A stretch of DNA of 64,000 nucleotides from Pseudomonas capsici (GCF_017165765.1 NZ_JAFGZD010000006.1:124001-188000), one strand, 5' to 3'. Positions 35,186 through 44,824 are shown, counted from the first letter of the stretch. Translations and numbers: made by a program. Notes: a model not told the origin generated them from the sequence alone.

Positions 35186-36208
35186 CTACCACCCGCTCAG
35201 GACGATGCGTCCATTGACCTGGCGCGACTCCAGCAGCGCATGGGCCTCGCTCACCTGTTGAAACGGCAATACCCGGTCAATCAACGGTCGGACCTGCCCG
35301 CCATGAATCAGCGCCAGAGCAACCCGCAGCTCTTCCACGGTGGCACTGCCCGAACCCTGAACCTTGAGCCGCCGACCGATCAGCAAGCCAGGCGGAATCG
35401 GCACGCTCCCCGGCTGGACATTGCCCAGCACCACCACACGACCGCCAAGGGTCATGCTGCGCAAGGTGTCTTCAAGGGTGTGACCGAGATTTTCCATCGC
35501 CACATCCACACCGCGCTTGCCGGTCAGCTTCCAGACCTCGGCACTGTAACTACCGTTGGAAACCACTACTTCATGGGCACCCAGCTCGTGGAGAAAATCG
35601 CGCTTCGCGGCGCTGCCGGTGACGGCAATCACTCGCGCACCCAGCGCCCGTGCCAGTTGGATCTGATGCGCACCCAAGCCACCGCTGGCACCGTTGATCA
35701 ATACGGTTTCGCCCGGTTTGAGTGCCGCCTCGCCGTGCAAGGCACGCACGCTGGTGGCAATCGGGCAGGAGGCCAACGCTGCCAGGGTGTAATCCAGGCC
35801 GTCAGGCAGTTCGATGGCCGAAATCGCCGGAATCCGCAGGTATTGCGCGTAGGCCCCTTCGGTGTCCACCGATGGCAGGCCCAGTGCGCGACACAAATCC
35901 TGGCGTCCGCGCAGGCAGTCGCGGCACTGGCCGCAGAAACGTCGCTGATAGACCACAACCCTGGAGCCGACCACCAACTGCAAAACGCCTGCACCGACTT
36001 CCACCACCTCGCCGGCCACTTCATGGCCCAGTACCACGCCGGTATGCGCACCCGGCAAATGCCCGGCACGGTGCAGCAAATCGTGATGACAGACGCCCGC
36101 CGCATGAACCTTGACCAGCACTTCACCCGGACCGATCTGCGGCGTAGGCACTTCTTCGACTTGCAGTTGCTCAGGCCCGCCGAAGGCTTTCAGGACTATC
36201 GCTTTCAT
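35186..36208 (-). CDS. Zinc-dependent MDR alcohol dehydrogenase
   Basis: A 340-residue medium-chain dehydrogenase. The catalytic zinc site has AAGVCHHDLLHR and VVLGHEVAGEVVEV. The structural zinc loop is QRRFCGQCRDCLRGRQDLC (four Cys). The cofactor motif is INGASGGLGAHQIQLARALGA, closer to quinone-reductase types than to classical GLGGLG. It probably oxidises an alcohol or reduces an aldehyde or enoyl compound of the pathway served by the ligase and hydratase. It is the first gene of the minus-strand pair, reading away from the nested palindrome at 36240. Confidence 0.9.
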   Translation of the reverse strand: MKAIVLKAFGGPEQLQVEEVPTPQIGPGEVLVKVHAAGVCHHDLLHRAGHLPGAHTGVVLGHEVAGEVVEVGAGVLQLVVGSRVVVYQRRFCGQCRDCLRGRQDLCRALGLPSVDTEGAYAQYLRIPAISAIELPDGLDYTLAALASCPIATSVRALHGEAALKPGETVLINGASGGLGAHQIQLARALGARVIAVTGSAAKRDFLHELGAHEVVVSNGSYSAEVWKLTGKRGVDVAMENLGHTLEDTLRSMTLGGRVVVLGNVQPGSVPIPPGLLIGRRLKVQGSGSATVEELRVALALIHGGQVRPLIDRVLPFQQVSEAHALLESRQVNGRIVLSGW

Positions 36209-36239
36209 TTTTTATAACCATTAGTGACTCACTAAGAAT

Positions 36240-36278
36240 ATGTTCATATAACAAACATATTGTTTGCATTATGAACAT
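36240..36278. promoter_or_regulatory. Nested palindromic operator
   Basis: Two inverted repeats share one centre at base 36259: outer ATGTTCAT / ATGAACAT (36240-36247 and 36271-36278) and inner CAAACA / TGTTTG (36252-36257 and 36261-36266). It lies in the 111-base AT-rich gap between the divergent dehydrogenase and enoyl-CoA hydratase genes, where the local IclR regulator would be expected to bind. Confidence 0.6.
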
Positions 36279-36319
36279 CAATTAAGTTTTCCCCACTTTG
36301 ACGCGGACCTCAAGAGGCA

Positions 36320-37057
36320 ATGCGTCTTTCTTTCACACTCAGCGAAATCGAAGTCATGACAGTCGAGTATCAACACCTTGGGGAAGGCGTCCTGCAGGTC
36401 ACTCTCAACCGCCCCGAGCGTCTGAATGCCCTGGACAGCCAGGCCAAACGCGAACTGGGCGAGATCTGGCAGCGCGCCGCAGACGACCAGAGCGTGCGAG
36501 CAATCGTGCTGCGAGGTGCGGGCGAGCGAGCGTTCTGTGCCGGCTCCGATCTCAAGGAAATCGAGGCCACCGGCGAAGCCGTGAGCAGCGCATTGCTCGC
36601 CCGTGCCCTGCCAGGCGTCGGCTTTGATCTGAACAAACCGGTGATCGCGGCACTGCACGGCCACACATTGGGCCTGGGCATCAGCCTGGCGATTCATTGC
36701 GACTTTCGCATTGCCCGGCATGACACCCGTTTCAGCTTCCCGGAAGTCCAGCACGGCATGCTGTCGGGTTTCAGCGCCATCACCCTGCCGGGGCTGATCG
36801 GCGAAGCGGCGGCTCTGGACATCATGCTCAGTGCCCGCAAGTTCGATGCTTCCCAGGCACTGGCCATGGGACTGGTCAACCAGCTCGCGGACGACGCCCA
36901 TGCCAGCGCGCTGGAGCTGGCATCACGTCTGGCCGCCCACTCCCCCAAGGCGGTGGAATGGACCAAGGCTTTGCTGCTGGCCCAGAGAAAGAGCCGACTT
37001 CAGCAGCACATGGCGCTGGTCGATCAGGCCCGTCAGGACGTCATGCTTTACCGATAA
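36320..37057 (+). CDS. Enoyl-CoA hydratase/isomerase (crotonase) family protein
   Basis: A 245-residue crotonase-fold enzyme. Typical segments are VTLNRPERLNALDSQAKREL, the oxyanion-hole strand RAFCAGSDLKEIEATGE, GHTLGLGISLAIHCDFRIA, FSFPEVQHGML and a C-terminal helix SPKAVEWTKALL. The ATG at 36320 sits very close to AAGAGG; an ATG at 36356 (233 residues) is equally plausible. It probably hydrates or cleaves the CoA thioester produced by the ligase at 33690, and reads divergently from that operon across a palindromic operator. Exact reaction is not deducible. Confidence 0.88.
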   Translation: MRLSFTLSEIEVMTVEYQHLGEGVLQVTLNRPERLNALDSQAKRELGEIWQRAADDQSVRAIVLRGAGERAFCAGSDLKEIEATGEAVSSALLARALPGVGFDLNKPVIAALHGHTLGLGISLAIHCDFRIARHDTRFSFPEVQHGMLSGFSAITLPGLIGEAAALDIMLSARKFDASQALAMGLVNQLADDAHASALELASRLAAHSPKAVEWTKALLLAQRKSRLQQHMALVDQARQDVMLYR

Positions 37058-37147
37058 CCACAATAACCAACACTTTTCGCCTCGCCAGTACTGTCAGGAA
37101 CACCCACCACCAGGAATGGAAAGCGGCACCCGAATCGGAGCCACACC

Positions 37148-39652
37148 ATGTCTCGCCCCAAGACTTTCCAGCCCAGGCTGAACCTGCTGACCGCAGCGAC
37201 ACTGGGTCTTTGCGCCAACCAGTTGGCGTTCGCCGCCCAAAGCCCTACTGATACAGCCCTGCAGACCCTGGTCGTGACCGGTGCCCGCGATGAAGGCCGT
37301 ACCGTGGCCAAGAGCCTTGCGCCCATCGACGTGATCAGCGCCGACGACCTGGCCCGCTCGGGCAAGCAAAACCTGCGCGACGCCCTGGCCGCCAGCGTGC
37401 CGTCCTATACCAATGCCGCCGGCTTTACCGGTGGCACGGGGCTGTCGGTCAAATCGGCGACCCTGCGCGGCCTGGGCGGTAACCATGTGCTGGTACTGGT
37501 CAACGGCAAACGCCGTCATAACACTTCGCTGATCTTCGTGCAGACCGCCGCCACCTCAAGCGGCCAGTCGCCCGCCGACCTGGACCTGATCCCGGTCAGC
37601 GCAGTGGACCATGTCGAAGTGCTGCGCGACGGTGCAGCTGCGCAGTACGGCTCGGATGCCATCGCCGGAGTGATCAACATCATCCTCAAGACCAACCGTT
37701 CCGGCGGCAGTGCCAGCGCGCTGTATGGGCAATACAAGGAGCGGGTCGGCGGCAAGGGTAATTTCGGTGCCCGCGGCCAGGGCCAGATCAATCAGGGCTT
37801 CGAGTTGCCCAATGACGGTTTCTTCAGCCTCAGCGCCGATATCGGTATCCAGGAAAGCTCCAACGTCGCAGGCGCAGTGCCCGATCGTACCCGCATCTAC
37901 TTTCCGCAGAACGGCAGCGCCGACCCACGGGAAACCAGCGAAAGCCGCTATCGCCAGCAACTCGGCCAGCCGCGCTCGCAGACCTACAACTTCGGTTACA
38001 ACGCCGAACTTCCTCTGAACGATGACATCAGCCTGTACTCGTTCTCGACCCTCAGCCACCGCAACTCCACCAGTTGGGGGACTTACCGCACCGCCAACTC
38101 GCCACAGAACATTGTTTCGGTGTACCCGGACGGTTTTTCGCCGCGCTTTGTGGTGGAAGAAGATGACTTCCAGACCGTGTTCGGCGCTCGCCATGAAAAT
38201 CTGCTGGGCTGGCGCTGGGACCTGAGCACCAGTTATGGCCGCAACGATGCCAACACCCGCAACGAGCGTTCGTTGAATCCTTCCCTGGGCCCGGACAGTC
38301 CGCGTGACATGGATGGCGGTCATCTGATTGCCAGCCAGTGGACCAATAACCTCGACCTGACCCGTGGCTTCGATACCGGCCTGTTCGCCAAGCCGTTGAA
38401 CATTTCCACCGGGCTGGAATTCCGCCGCGACGGCTTCGGTATCGAAGCGGGCGAATCTGCGTCCTATGCCGACGGCGGTTACATATTCCCCGTTGGCCAT
38501 CCGCTGGCCGGGCAACGCCCGAACCCTGGCGCGCCGGGGCTGGTGGGCTTCACGCCGCAGGATGCGCACAACTACTCGCGGACCAACACCGCAGGCTATA
38601 TCGACCTCAGCCAGAGTCTGACCGAGCGCTGGGATGTCAGTCTGGCCGGGCGTTTCGAGCATTACAGCGACTTTGGCGATACCGGCAGCGGCAAGTTCTC
38701 GACACGCTATGCCTTCACACCGCAGTTTGCCGTGCGCGGCACCATCAGCAACGGCTTCCGGGCACCGTCGCTGCAACAACAGTATTACTCCTCATCGCTG
38801 ACCGCCTGGCGCACCAGCCCGCTGACCGGCCAACTGGAACAAGCCATCACCCGCTATGTGACGGTGGACGATGCTGCCGGCCAGGCACTCGGTGCCAAGG
38901 ATCTGAAACCCGAACGTTCGACCAACTACAGCCTGGGTTTTGTCGCCACGCCGACGGAAAACCTCGACGTGACCGTCGATCTTTATCAGATCGATATCAA
39001 GGACCGCATCCTGCAGACCAGCAACCTGCAAGGCACTGCAGTTTCCAACCTGCTGGCCGCCAACGGTCTGGATCCGAACCAGATCGTGTCCTACTTCGGC
39101 AACCTGGCCGACACCCGCACCCGTGGCATCGATCTGGTGGCCGACTATCGCTATGACCTGGGGCGTTACGGCAAGACCAAATGGACCCTGCTGAGCAACC
39201 AGAGTCTGCAGACCATCGAAAAGATCAAGGAACCCGAAGCTCTGGCCGGGACCGGCGTCAGCGCCGTGGGGCGTGATCGCCAGGGCAACCTGACCACGGC
39301 CTATCCGAAGAACGTCACCTCCCTGACTGCCGCCTGGCAACTGGGCGACTTCGACGTGACGCTCAAGGGCACCCGCTACTCGAAAGTCACCGGTCGCAAT
39401 CAGGTTTCCGCCAGCCGCGACGAGGAAATCCGTCCGGCGCTCATCACCGACCTGAGCCTGGGTTACTGGTTGAGCGATGCGGTGAAAGTGACCGTCGGCG
39501 GCGAAAACATCTTTGATCGCAGGCCCCAGCAGCTCAACGAAGAAGCCAAGCGTTTCTACTTCTTCCCGACCGACAACCCGACCTATAGCTGGTACTCGCC
39601 CTACGGGCTGGAAGGTGCCTACTACTTCGCCAAACTTGACGTGAGCTGGTAA
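37148..39652 (+). CDS. TonB-dependent outer-membrane receptor
   Basis: An 834-residue receptor. Signal peptide (LLTAATLGLCANQLAFA, cleavage before AQSPT), TonB-box-like LQTLVVTGARDE, plug domain with DVISADDLARSGKQNLRDAL, TLRGLGGNHVLVLVNGKRRH and VEVLRDGAAAQYGSDAIAGV, then a long barrel ending KLDVSW. The plug resembles receptors for carbohydrates or organic ligands (GKRRH, AAAQYGSDAIAGV) more than siderophore receptors. It is the first gene of an operon with an MFS transporter six bases on, an SfnB-like flavoprotein and an M20 hydrolase, suggesting stepwise import and breakdown of one compound. Confidence 0.93.
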   Translation: MSRPKTFQPRLNLLTAATLGLCANQLAFAAQSPTDTALQTLVVTGARDEGRTVAKSLAPIDVISADDLARSGKQNLRDALAASVPSYTNAAGFTGGTGLSVKSATLRGLGGNHVLVLVNGKRRHNTSLIFVQTAATSSGQSPADLDLIPVSAVDHVEVLRDGAAAQYGSDAIAGVINIILKTNRSGGSASALYGQYKERVGGKGNFGARGQGQINQGFELPNDGFFSLSADIGIQESSNVAGAVPDRTRIYFPQNGSADPRETSESRYRQQLGQPRSQTYNFGYNAELPLNDDISLYSFSTLSHRNSTSWGTYRTANSPQNIVSVYPDGFSPRFVVEEDDFQTVFGARHENLLGWRWDLSTSYGRNDANTRNERSLNPSLGPDSPRDMDGGHLIASQWTNNLDLTRGFDTGLFAKPLNISTGLEFRRDGFGIEAGESASYADGGYIFPVGHPLAGQRPNPGAPGLVGFTPQDAHNYSRTNTAGYIDLSQSLTERWDVSLAGRFEHYSDFGDTGSGKFSTRYAFTPQFAVRGTISNGFRAPSLQQQYYSSSLTAWRTSPLTGQLEQAITRYVTVDDAAGQALGAKDLKPERSTNYSLGFVATPTENLDVTVDLYQIDIKDRILQTSNLQGTAVSNLLAANGLDPNQIVSYFGNLADTRTRGIDLVADYRYDLGRYGKTKWTLLSNQSLQTIEKIKEPEALAGTGVSAVGRDRQGNLTTAYPKNVTSLTAAWQLGDFDVTLKGTRYSKVTGRNQVSASRDEEIRPALITDLSLGYWLSDAVKVTVGGENIFDRRPQQLNEEAKRFYFFPTDNPTYSWYSPYGLEGAYYFAKLDVSW

Positions 39653-39657
39653 GACCG

Positions 39658-41001
39658 ATGAGCACTCCCGGCGCTGTACCCGCTGACACGCAATCCACTG
39701 AAAACACCGAGGTGGTTTTCGACCAACGCCTGTACCGCAAACTGGCGTGGCGAATCATGCCGTTCCTGTTCCTGTGTTTTGTCCTGAACTGGCTGGACCG
39801 GGTCAACATCAGCTTTGCCCACTTGCAGTTCAAGACTGACCTGAACATCAGCGACGCCACCTTCGGCATCATCGTCGGGGTGTTCTCCATCGGTTATCTG
39901 CTGTTCGAGATCCCCAGCAACCTGCTGCTGGAGAAGTTCGGCGCAAAGAAAACCATGACTCGGATCATGATTCTCTGGGGCCTGGTGACCATTGCTACCG
40001 CCTTCGCCCAGACGCCCGCGCAGTTCTATGTACTACGGATACTGCTGGGCGCAGCCGAAGCCGGGTTCTTTCCCGGCGTGATCCTGTACCTGACGTACTG
40101 GTTTCCGGCCAGCCATCGGGCACGGATAACCTCACGTTTCATCATGGCGATTGCGGTCTGCGGGATCATCGGCGGCCCGTTGTCGACCTGGATCATGAGC
40201 CACTTCGGCGGCCTTGGCGGCTTTACCGGCTGGCAATGGCTGTTTGTGGTCACCGGCATTCCACCAGTGCTGGCCGGTTTTTTCGCCTGGTACTGGCTGG
40301 ACGACAAACCGGCCAACGCCAAATGGTTGAACGATGCCGAAAAAAGAGCCATCGCCGACGCATTGGCCCATGAGCGCAAGCAGCGCCTGCCCGGTGGGCA
40401 TCAACGCTTCGTCGAAGCGCTGAAAGACCGCAAGGTCTGGTTCATCACCCTGGCCTACTGCCTGACCATCATGTGTACCGGCAACGTCACCAATATCTGG
40501 GCGCCGTCGATCATCCGCGATTCGGGGGTCAGCAACCTCGGCCACCTGGGACTGCTCTCGGCCCTGCCCTATGTGATCGGAGTGTGCATGATGCTCTGGG
40601 CCTGTCGCCATTCGGACCTGCATCAGGAGCGCCGCTGGCACTTCGCGCTGGGCGGTCTGACTGCTGCACTGGCCATGGCGGTCCTGCCGCAAATGCTGTT
40701 CAGCCCATGGTCGGCCATTGCCGTACTGACCGTGATGACCAGCGGCTATCTGGTGGCCACCTCGATTTTCTGGACCATCCCCACCTATTACCTGTCGGAC
40801 GGTGCCAAGGCTGCCGGTCTGGCGCTGGTCAATTGCTGCGGACAAGTCAGCAGCCTGCTGACGCCGATCATGATCGGCTCGATCAAAACCAACACAGGCA
40901 GTATCAGCCTGGCGCTCTACATAGTCGCAGCCCTGGTGGCCAGCGGCACACTGATCCTTTTGCTCGGCGTTTCACGCCAATCCTTGCGCGATGCGCCCTG
41001 A
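39658..41001 (+). CDS. MFS transporter, anion:cation symporter family
   Basis: A 447-residue 12-helix permease of the ACS type (relatives carry hexuronates, phthalate, allantoate and other organic anions). Features are FLCFVLNWLDRVNISFAHLQ in helix 1, GYLLFEIPSNLLLEKFGAKK between helices 2 and 3, and FYVLRILLGAAEAGFFPGVILYLTYWFP. The N terminus is cytoplasmic and polar. It begins five bases after the receptor stop, so it probably moves the receptor's ligand across the inner membrane. An organic anion is the best guess at substrate. Confidence 0.92.
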   Translation: MSTPGAVPADTQSTENTEVVFDQRLYRKLAWRIMPFLFLCFVLNWLDRVNISFAHLQFKTDLNISDATFGIIVGVFSIGYLLFEIPSNLLLEKFGAKKTMTRIMILWGLVTIATAFAQTPAQFYVLRILLGAAEAGFFPGVILYLTYWFPASHRARITSRFIMAIAVCGIIGGPLSTWIMSHFGGLGGFTGWQWLFVVTGIPPVLAGFFAWYWLDDKPANAKWLNDAEKRAIADALAHERKQRLPGGHQRFVEALKDRKVWFITLAYCLTIMCTGNVTNIWAPSIIRDSGVSNLGHLGLLSALPYVIGVCMMLWACRHSDLHQERRWHFALGGLTAALAMAVLPQMLFSPWSAIAVLTVMTSGYLVATSIFWTIPTYYLSDGAKAAGLALVNCCGQVSSLLTPIMIGSIKTNTGSISLALYIVAALVASGTLILLLGVSRQSLRDAP

Positions 41002-41021
41002 TCACTTTTCGAGAGTTGCAC

Positions 41022-42206
41022 ATGACTGATTACCTGGCACTGGCCCATGAACTGGCTACCCACATTCAACCCGGCGCAGCAGATCGTGATGCCAACCGCA
41101 CCCTGCCCTATGCCCAGCTCGACCTGATCCGCGAATCGGGACTGGGTGCCGCCCGCGTGCCGACGGAGTTTGGCGGCGGCGATATCAGCCAGTTGCAGGT
41201 GGCGCAGATATTCATCGCCCTGGGCAAGGCCGACCCTTGCGTGGCCCAGGCGCTGTTCCCGCATTTCGCCACCGTCGAGCACCTGCGCCTGATTGCCAAC
41301 CCGGAACAGCAGCGCCGTTACCTCAGCGCCTTTGCCGACCGGCAATTGTCCTCTGGCGCGGTCGCCGAGCGCAGCGGCACCTTTCGCGGCGAAATCCATA
41401 CCCGGCTCGAGCGTCGTGGCGAACAGCTGATTCTCAATGGCAGCAAGTTCTACAGCACCGGCTGCCTGTTCGCCGATCTGCTGAAGATCCAGGCCGTGGA
41501 CGAAGACGGCAACGCGCTGTACGTGATGCTGCCCGCCAACACGCCGGGCATCACCATGCTCGATGACTGGGACGGCATGGGCCAGCGCAGCACCGCCAGC
41601 GGCAGCACCTTGCTGGAAAATGTCATCGTGCAACCGGAGCAGGTGATACCTCTGGCCCAGTGGTATCAGCGGCGCAACTACGTCGGTGCCAGCGCCCAGT
41701 TGATCCACTGCTCCATCGATATCGGCATTGGCCTCGCCGCACTGGACGATGCGGTGCACTGGGCGCGAAATGGCTCGCGTCCGGTGCGCGAAAGCGGCGT
41801 CGACAAGGCCCGTAACGATCCGTACATCCTGCACACCATCGGGGATCTTTCAGCGGCGATTCATGGTGCCGAAGCGCTGGTTGAAAAGGCCGCGCTCAGC
41901 GTCGATCTGGCCGCACGTACCCAGTTGCAGGGCCTGCTGAGCGGCGAAGAACTGGACGCTTTGCTGGCACGCTCCTCGATTGCCGTGGCCGAGGCCAAGA
42001 TCGCTTCTACCCGTGCCTCACTGCATGTCTGCGAGCGCCTTTACGAAGTAGGCGGCGCGGCGACCACCCAATCGAGGTACAACTTCGATCGTCACTGGCG
42101 TAACGCCCGGACCCACACCACCCACGATGCCGTGGCCTACAAGTACAAGGCCATCGGTGACTACCTGCTCAATGGCAATTACCCGCCTATTGCTTTCACC
42201 TACTGA
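41022..42206 (+). CDS. SfnB/DszC-like flavin-dependent oxidoreductase (acyl-CoA dehydrogenase fold)
   Basis: A 394-residue protein of the acyl-CoA dehydrogenase superfamily branch that includes the desulfurisation monooxygenase DszC and the Pseudomonas sulfur-acquisition protein SfnB. Segments are GLGAARVPTEFGGGDISQLQ, SSGAVAERSGTFRG, NGSKFYSTGCLFADLLKI and the C-terminal VGGAATTQSRYNFDRHWRNARTHTTHD that typifies SfnB-type enzymes and lacks the catalytic Glu context of dehydrogenases. It would use reduced FMN supplied by a separate reductase. The ATG at 41022 follows GAGAGTTGCAC. It lies between the MFS transporter and the M20 hydrolase. An organosulfur or N-containing substrate is inferred. 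Confidence 0.87.
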   Translation: MTDYLALAHELATHIQPGAADRDANRTLPYAQLDLIRESGLGAARVPTEFGGGDISQLQVAQIFIALGKADPCVAQALFPHFATVEHLRLIANPEQQRRYLSAFADRQLSSGAVAERSGTFRGEIHTRLERRGEQLILNGSKFYSTGCLFADLLKIQAVDEDGNALYVMLPANTPGITMLDDWDGMGQRSTASGSTLLENVIVQPEQVIPLAQWYQRRNYVGASAQLIHCSIDIGIGLAALDDAVHWARNGSRPVRESGVDKARNDPYILHTIGDLSAAIHGAEALVEKAALSVDLAARTQLQGLLSGEELDALLARSSIAVAEAKIASTRASLHVCERLYEVGGAATTQSRYNFDRHWRNARTHTTHDAVAYKYKAIGDYLLNGNYPPIAFTY

Positions 42207-42221
42207 CAGAACAGGTCAACC

Positions 42222-43567
42222 ATGCAGCCGAATCACAAGCCCTGCACGCGCCTGGCAGTGGGCGCTTCATTATTGCTGACTTTGTTGGCAAGCCAGGTCC
42301 GGGCCGCCGAACCGACGGCCTGGGCCGATCTGGATGCGCAGATCGCCGCGCCCTGCCCGGCGTGATCGAATTGCGCCATGCCATCCATCAACACCCCGAG
42401 CTGGGTAATCGTGAATTCAATACCAGCAAACGTATCGCCGAGCGATTGCGAGAGCTGGGCCTTGAAGTGCAGACCGACATCGCCCATACCGGTGTGGTCG
42501 GCGTGTTGCGCGGCGGCAAGCCGGGACCGGTAGTGGCGATTCGCGCCGAGCTGGATGCCCTGCCGCTGATCGAACAGACCGGCTTGCCCTACGCTTCGAC
42601 CGTGCGCGTGCAGGACCAGAGCGGCGACTTCCGCACCCGTGGCAAGGAAGTCGGCGTGATGCATGCCTGCGGTCACGATGCGCACATGGCCATGGCCCTC
42701 GGCGTGGCCGAAGTCCTCGCCGCCCACCGCAACGAACTGCCCGGCACCCTGAAGCTGATCTTCCAGCCCGCCGAAGAAGGTCCGCCGCTGGGTGAAACCG
42801 GCGGTGCGCGGTTGATGATCAAGCAAGGCGTACTGACCAACCCGGCACCCAGCGTGATCTTTGGTCTGCATGTCACCGCCGGTACTGCTGGCGCCTTCAC
42901 CCTCAGCCGTACCCGCACCACAGCGGCAGCCGATACCTTCGTTGCCCGTATCAAGGGCCGTCAGACCCATGCCGCGTTTCCCTGGACCGGCATCGATCCA
43001 GTGCCGGTCGCGGCACAGACCATCCTCGCCTGGCAGACCATCCCCAGTCGCCAGTCGAACCTGAGCCTGCTGCCCGCTCCGGTGATCTCGGTAGGCCGGA
43101 TCGAAGCCGGCGACCGTCACAACATCATCCCTGCCGAAGTGCGCCTGGAAGGCTCGATCCGCACCGTCAGCGACGAACAGCGCGAAGATGTGCTGATGCG
43201 CATGCGCCGCAGCGCAGAAAAAATCGCCGAAGCCTCCGGCGCCACGGCAGAGATCGACTACCTGCCGGGCAACTACCGCGCCGGGCACAACGACACCGCA
43301 CTGGTCGACCGAATGCTGCCGGTGCTGAACCAGGTCTCCACCACTTCGGTGAAAATCGACAACGGCACCTACGGCGCCGACGACTTTGCCGAGTATGCGC
43401 GACAGATCCCGGGGATATTCATGCGCATGGGCGTTACGCCACCGGCACTGGAAGGCAAGGCCGTATGGCCGACTCACTCGCCGGGATTTACCGTGGATGA
43501 CTCAGCGCTTGCCGTGGGAATTCGGGCGCTGAGTCGGATGACATTGAGTTATATGGCAGGTGGATAG
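42222..43567 (+). CDS. Exported M20 amidohydrolase (hippurate-hydrolase-like), frameshifted near its 5' end
   Basis: The reading starts at the ATG at 42222 with a signal peptide (LAVGASLLLTLLASQVRA) but reaches TGA at 42363. The catalytic domain continues in another frame (ALPGVIELRHAIHQHPELGN) from about 42350 to 43567. Restoring one base in GCGCCCTG near 42350 joins the two into one normal exported M20 amidohydrolase of about 448 residues. Metal-site motifs are MHACGHDAHMAM, QPAEEGPPLGETGG and FGLHVTAG. M20 enzymes cleave N-acyl amino acids. As written, a GTG at 42362 could start a 401-residue cytoplasmic form. It is the last gene of the TonB receptor operon and ends three bases from the convergent MFS gene. 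Confidence 0.8.
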
Positions 43568-43570
43568 TGA

Positions 43571-44824
43571 TCAGGTGATCAAAGCTTTTTTGATAGATGG
43601 CAGCTTGCTTGCGTTGAGAGTTTCAGGCACCGCCGCCCACAACAGAACCAGCGCCGCAGCCGCCACCGCGGCAAGGGTCAGGAACGCCGCGCTGTAACCG
43701 GCCTCCTGAACCACAAAGCCCGCCAGACTATTGCTTAGCGCAGCGCCAAGGCCGAATACCGTCGAAAGCGCACCAAGGCTGATATTGAAATGTCCGGTGC
43801 CATACGTGAGGTCTTTGACAATCACCGGAAACAGGGCACCGAAGATACCTGCTCCGACACCGTCCAGTAGTTGCACGGCGACTAGCCAGTAAGGATCGTC
43901 CGACAGGGTATAAAGCGCACCGCGCAACGGCAGGATCAGGAAACCAATCAACAACAGCGGCTTGCGCCCCCACAAGTCAGCCTTGGCTCCCACCAGCAAG
44001 GCGGCCGGGATCATGACCAGTTGCGCCGCAACGATACAGGCGGAAGTCAGTGGCGTGGCCATCTGCAGATTGACCTGCGCCAGTTTCTGGCTCACCAGCG
44101 GCAACATCGCGGCATTTGCCAGATGAAACAGCGCGCAGCAAATGCCGAACAGCAGCAATGGTTTGTTGGTGAGCAGCACGGCAAAACCCGAGGGCGGTTC
44201 AGCATGCCTCGCGTCATGGGTATCCAGGCCACGTGCGAGATCATGGTTGATGGCATCCGCCGAAACGAAGCTGACCGCAATCACACTGCCCAGCGCCATG
44301 ACCGCCATCAGATAGAAGACCGCAACAGGTCCGAACAGGTAAGAGAATCCGCCAGCCAACAAGGCCGCACAGGCATTGCCGGCATGGTTGAAGGTTTCGT
44401 TGCGTCCGGTACGGCGCGTGAAAGCTTTTGGCCCGGTGATACCCAGGGAAATTGCGGCAATGGCCGGGGCAAATACCGATGAAGCCACAGCACTGAGGGC
44501 TTGAGTCAGGGCGACCAGAGTGAATGAGGTCACGAAAGGCAGCAGCAGGCAGCTACCGGTCACCAACAGCGCCGCCACTGCAATGATCGCCCGTTTACCT
44601 CTTGCACTGTCGACCAGTGCTCCAGCCGGAGTCTGGGTAATGAGCCCTGCAATGCCAGCAATCGTCATCACCACGCCAATGCTGGCAGGATCCCAATGGT
44701 GAACGGCCAACAGGTAAATCGCCAGGTAAGGTCCGAGCCCGTCGCGTACATCCGCAAGGAAGAAATTGAGGCTATCGAGGGACAGAGCGTTACGGCGATC
44801 AGAGTGACTGGCCAAGGCGGGCAT
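43571..44824 (-). CDS. MFS transporter
   Basis: A 417-residue 12-helix transporter from the ATG at 44824 (MPALASHSDRRNALSLDSLN). Typical loops are LDSLNFFLADVRDGLGPYLA at helix 1, AGALVDSARGKRAI in the helix 2-3 loop, FTRRTGRNETFNHAGNA, and GAKADLWGRKPLLLIGF in the second half. It resembles drug-efflux-like or sugar/sulfonate permeases of the DHA-type, without a clear substrate. It is convergent with the M20 hydrolase gene and divergent from the peroxiredoxin operon, with an AT-rich 270-base region upstream. Confidence 0.88.
   Translation of the reverse strand: MPALASHSDRRNALSLDSLNFFLADVRDGLGPYLAIYLLAVHHWDPASIGVVMTIAGIAGLITQTPAGALVDSARGKRAIIAVAALLVTGSCLLLPFVTSFTLVALTQALSAVASSVFAPAIAAISLGITGPKAFTRRTGRNETFNHAGNACAALLAGGFSYLFGPVAVFYLMAVMALGSVIAVSFVSADAINHDLARGLDTHDARHAEPPSGFAVLLTNKPLLLFGICCALFHLANAAMLPLVSQKLAQVNLQMATPLTSACIVAAQLVMIPAALLVGAKADLWGRKPLLLIGFLILPLRGALYTLSDDPYWLVAVQLLDGVGAGIFGALFPVIVKDLTYGTGHFNISLGALSTVFGLGAALSNSLAGFVVQEAGYSAAFLTLAAVAAAALVLLWAAVPETLNASKLPSIKKALIT

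Noticed and set aside
40473..41021. An upstream extension of the SfnB-like gene through the MFS transporter
   Set aside because: It lies wholly within the MFS coding sequence in another frame; the ATG at 41022 gives the normal family start.
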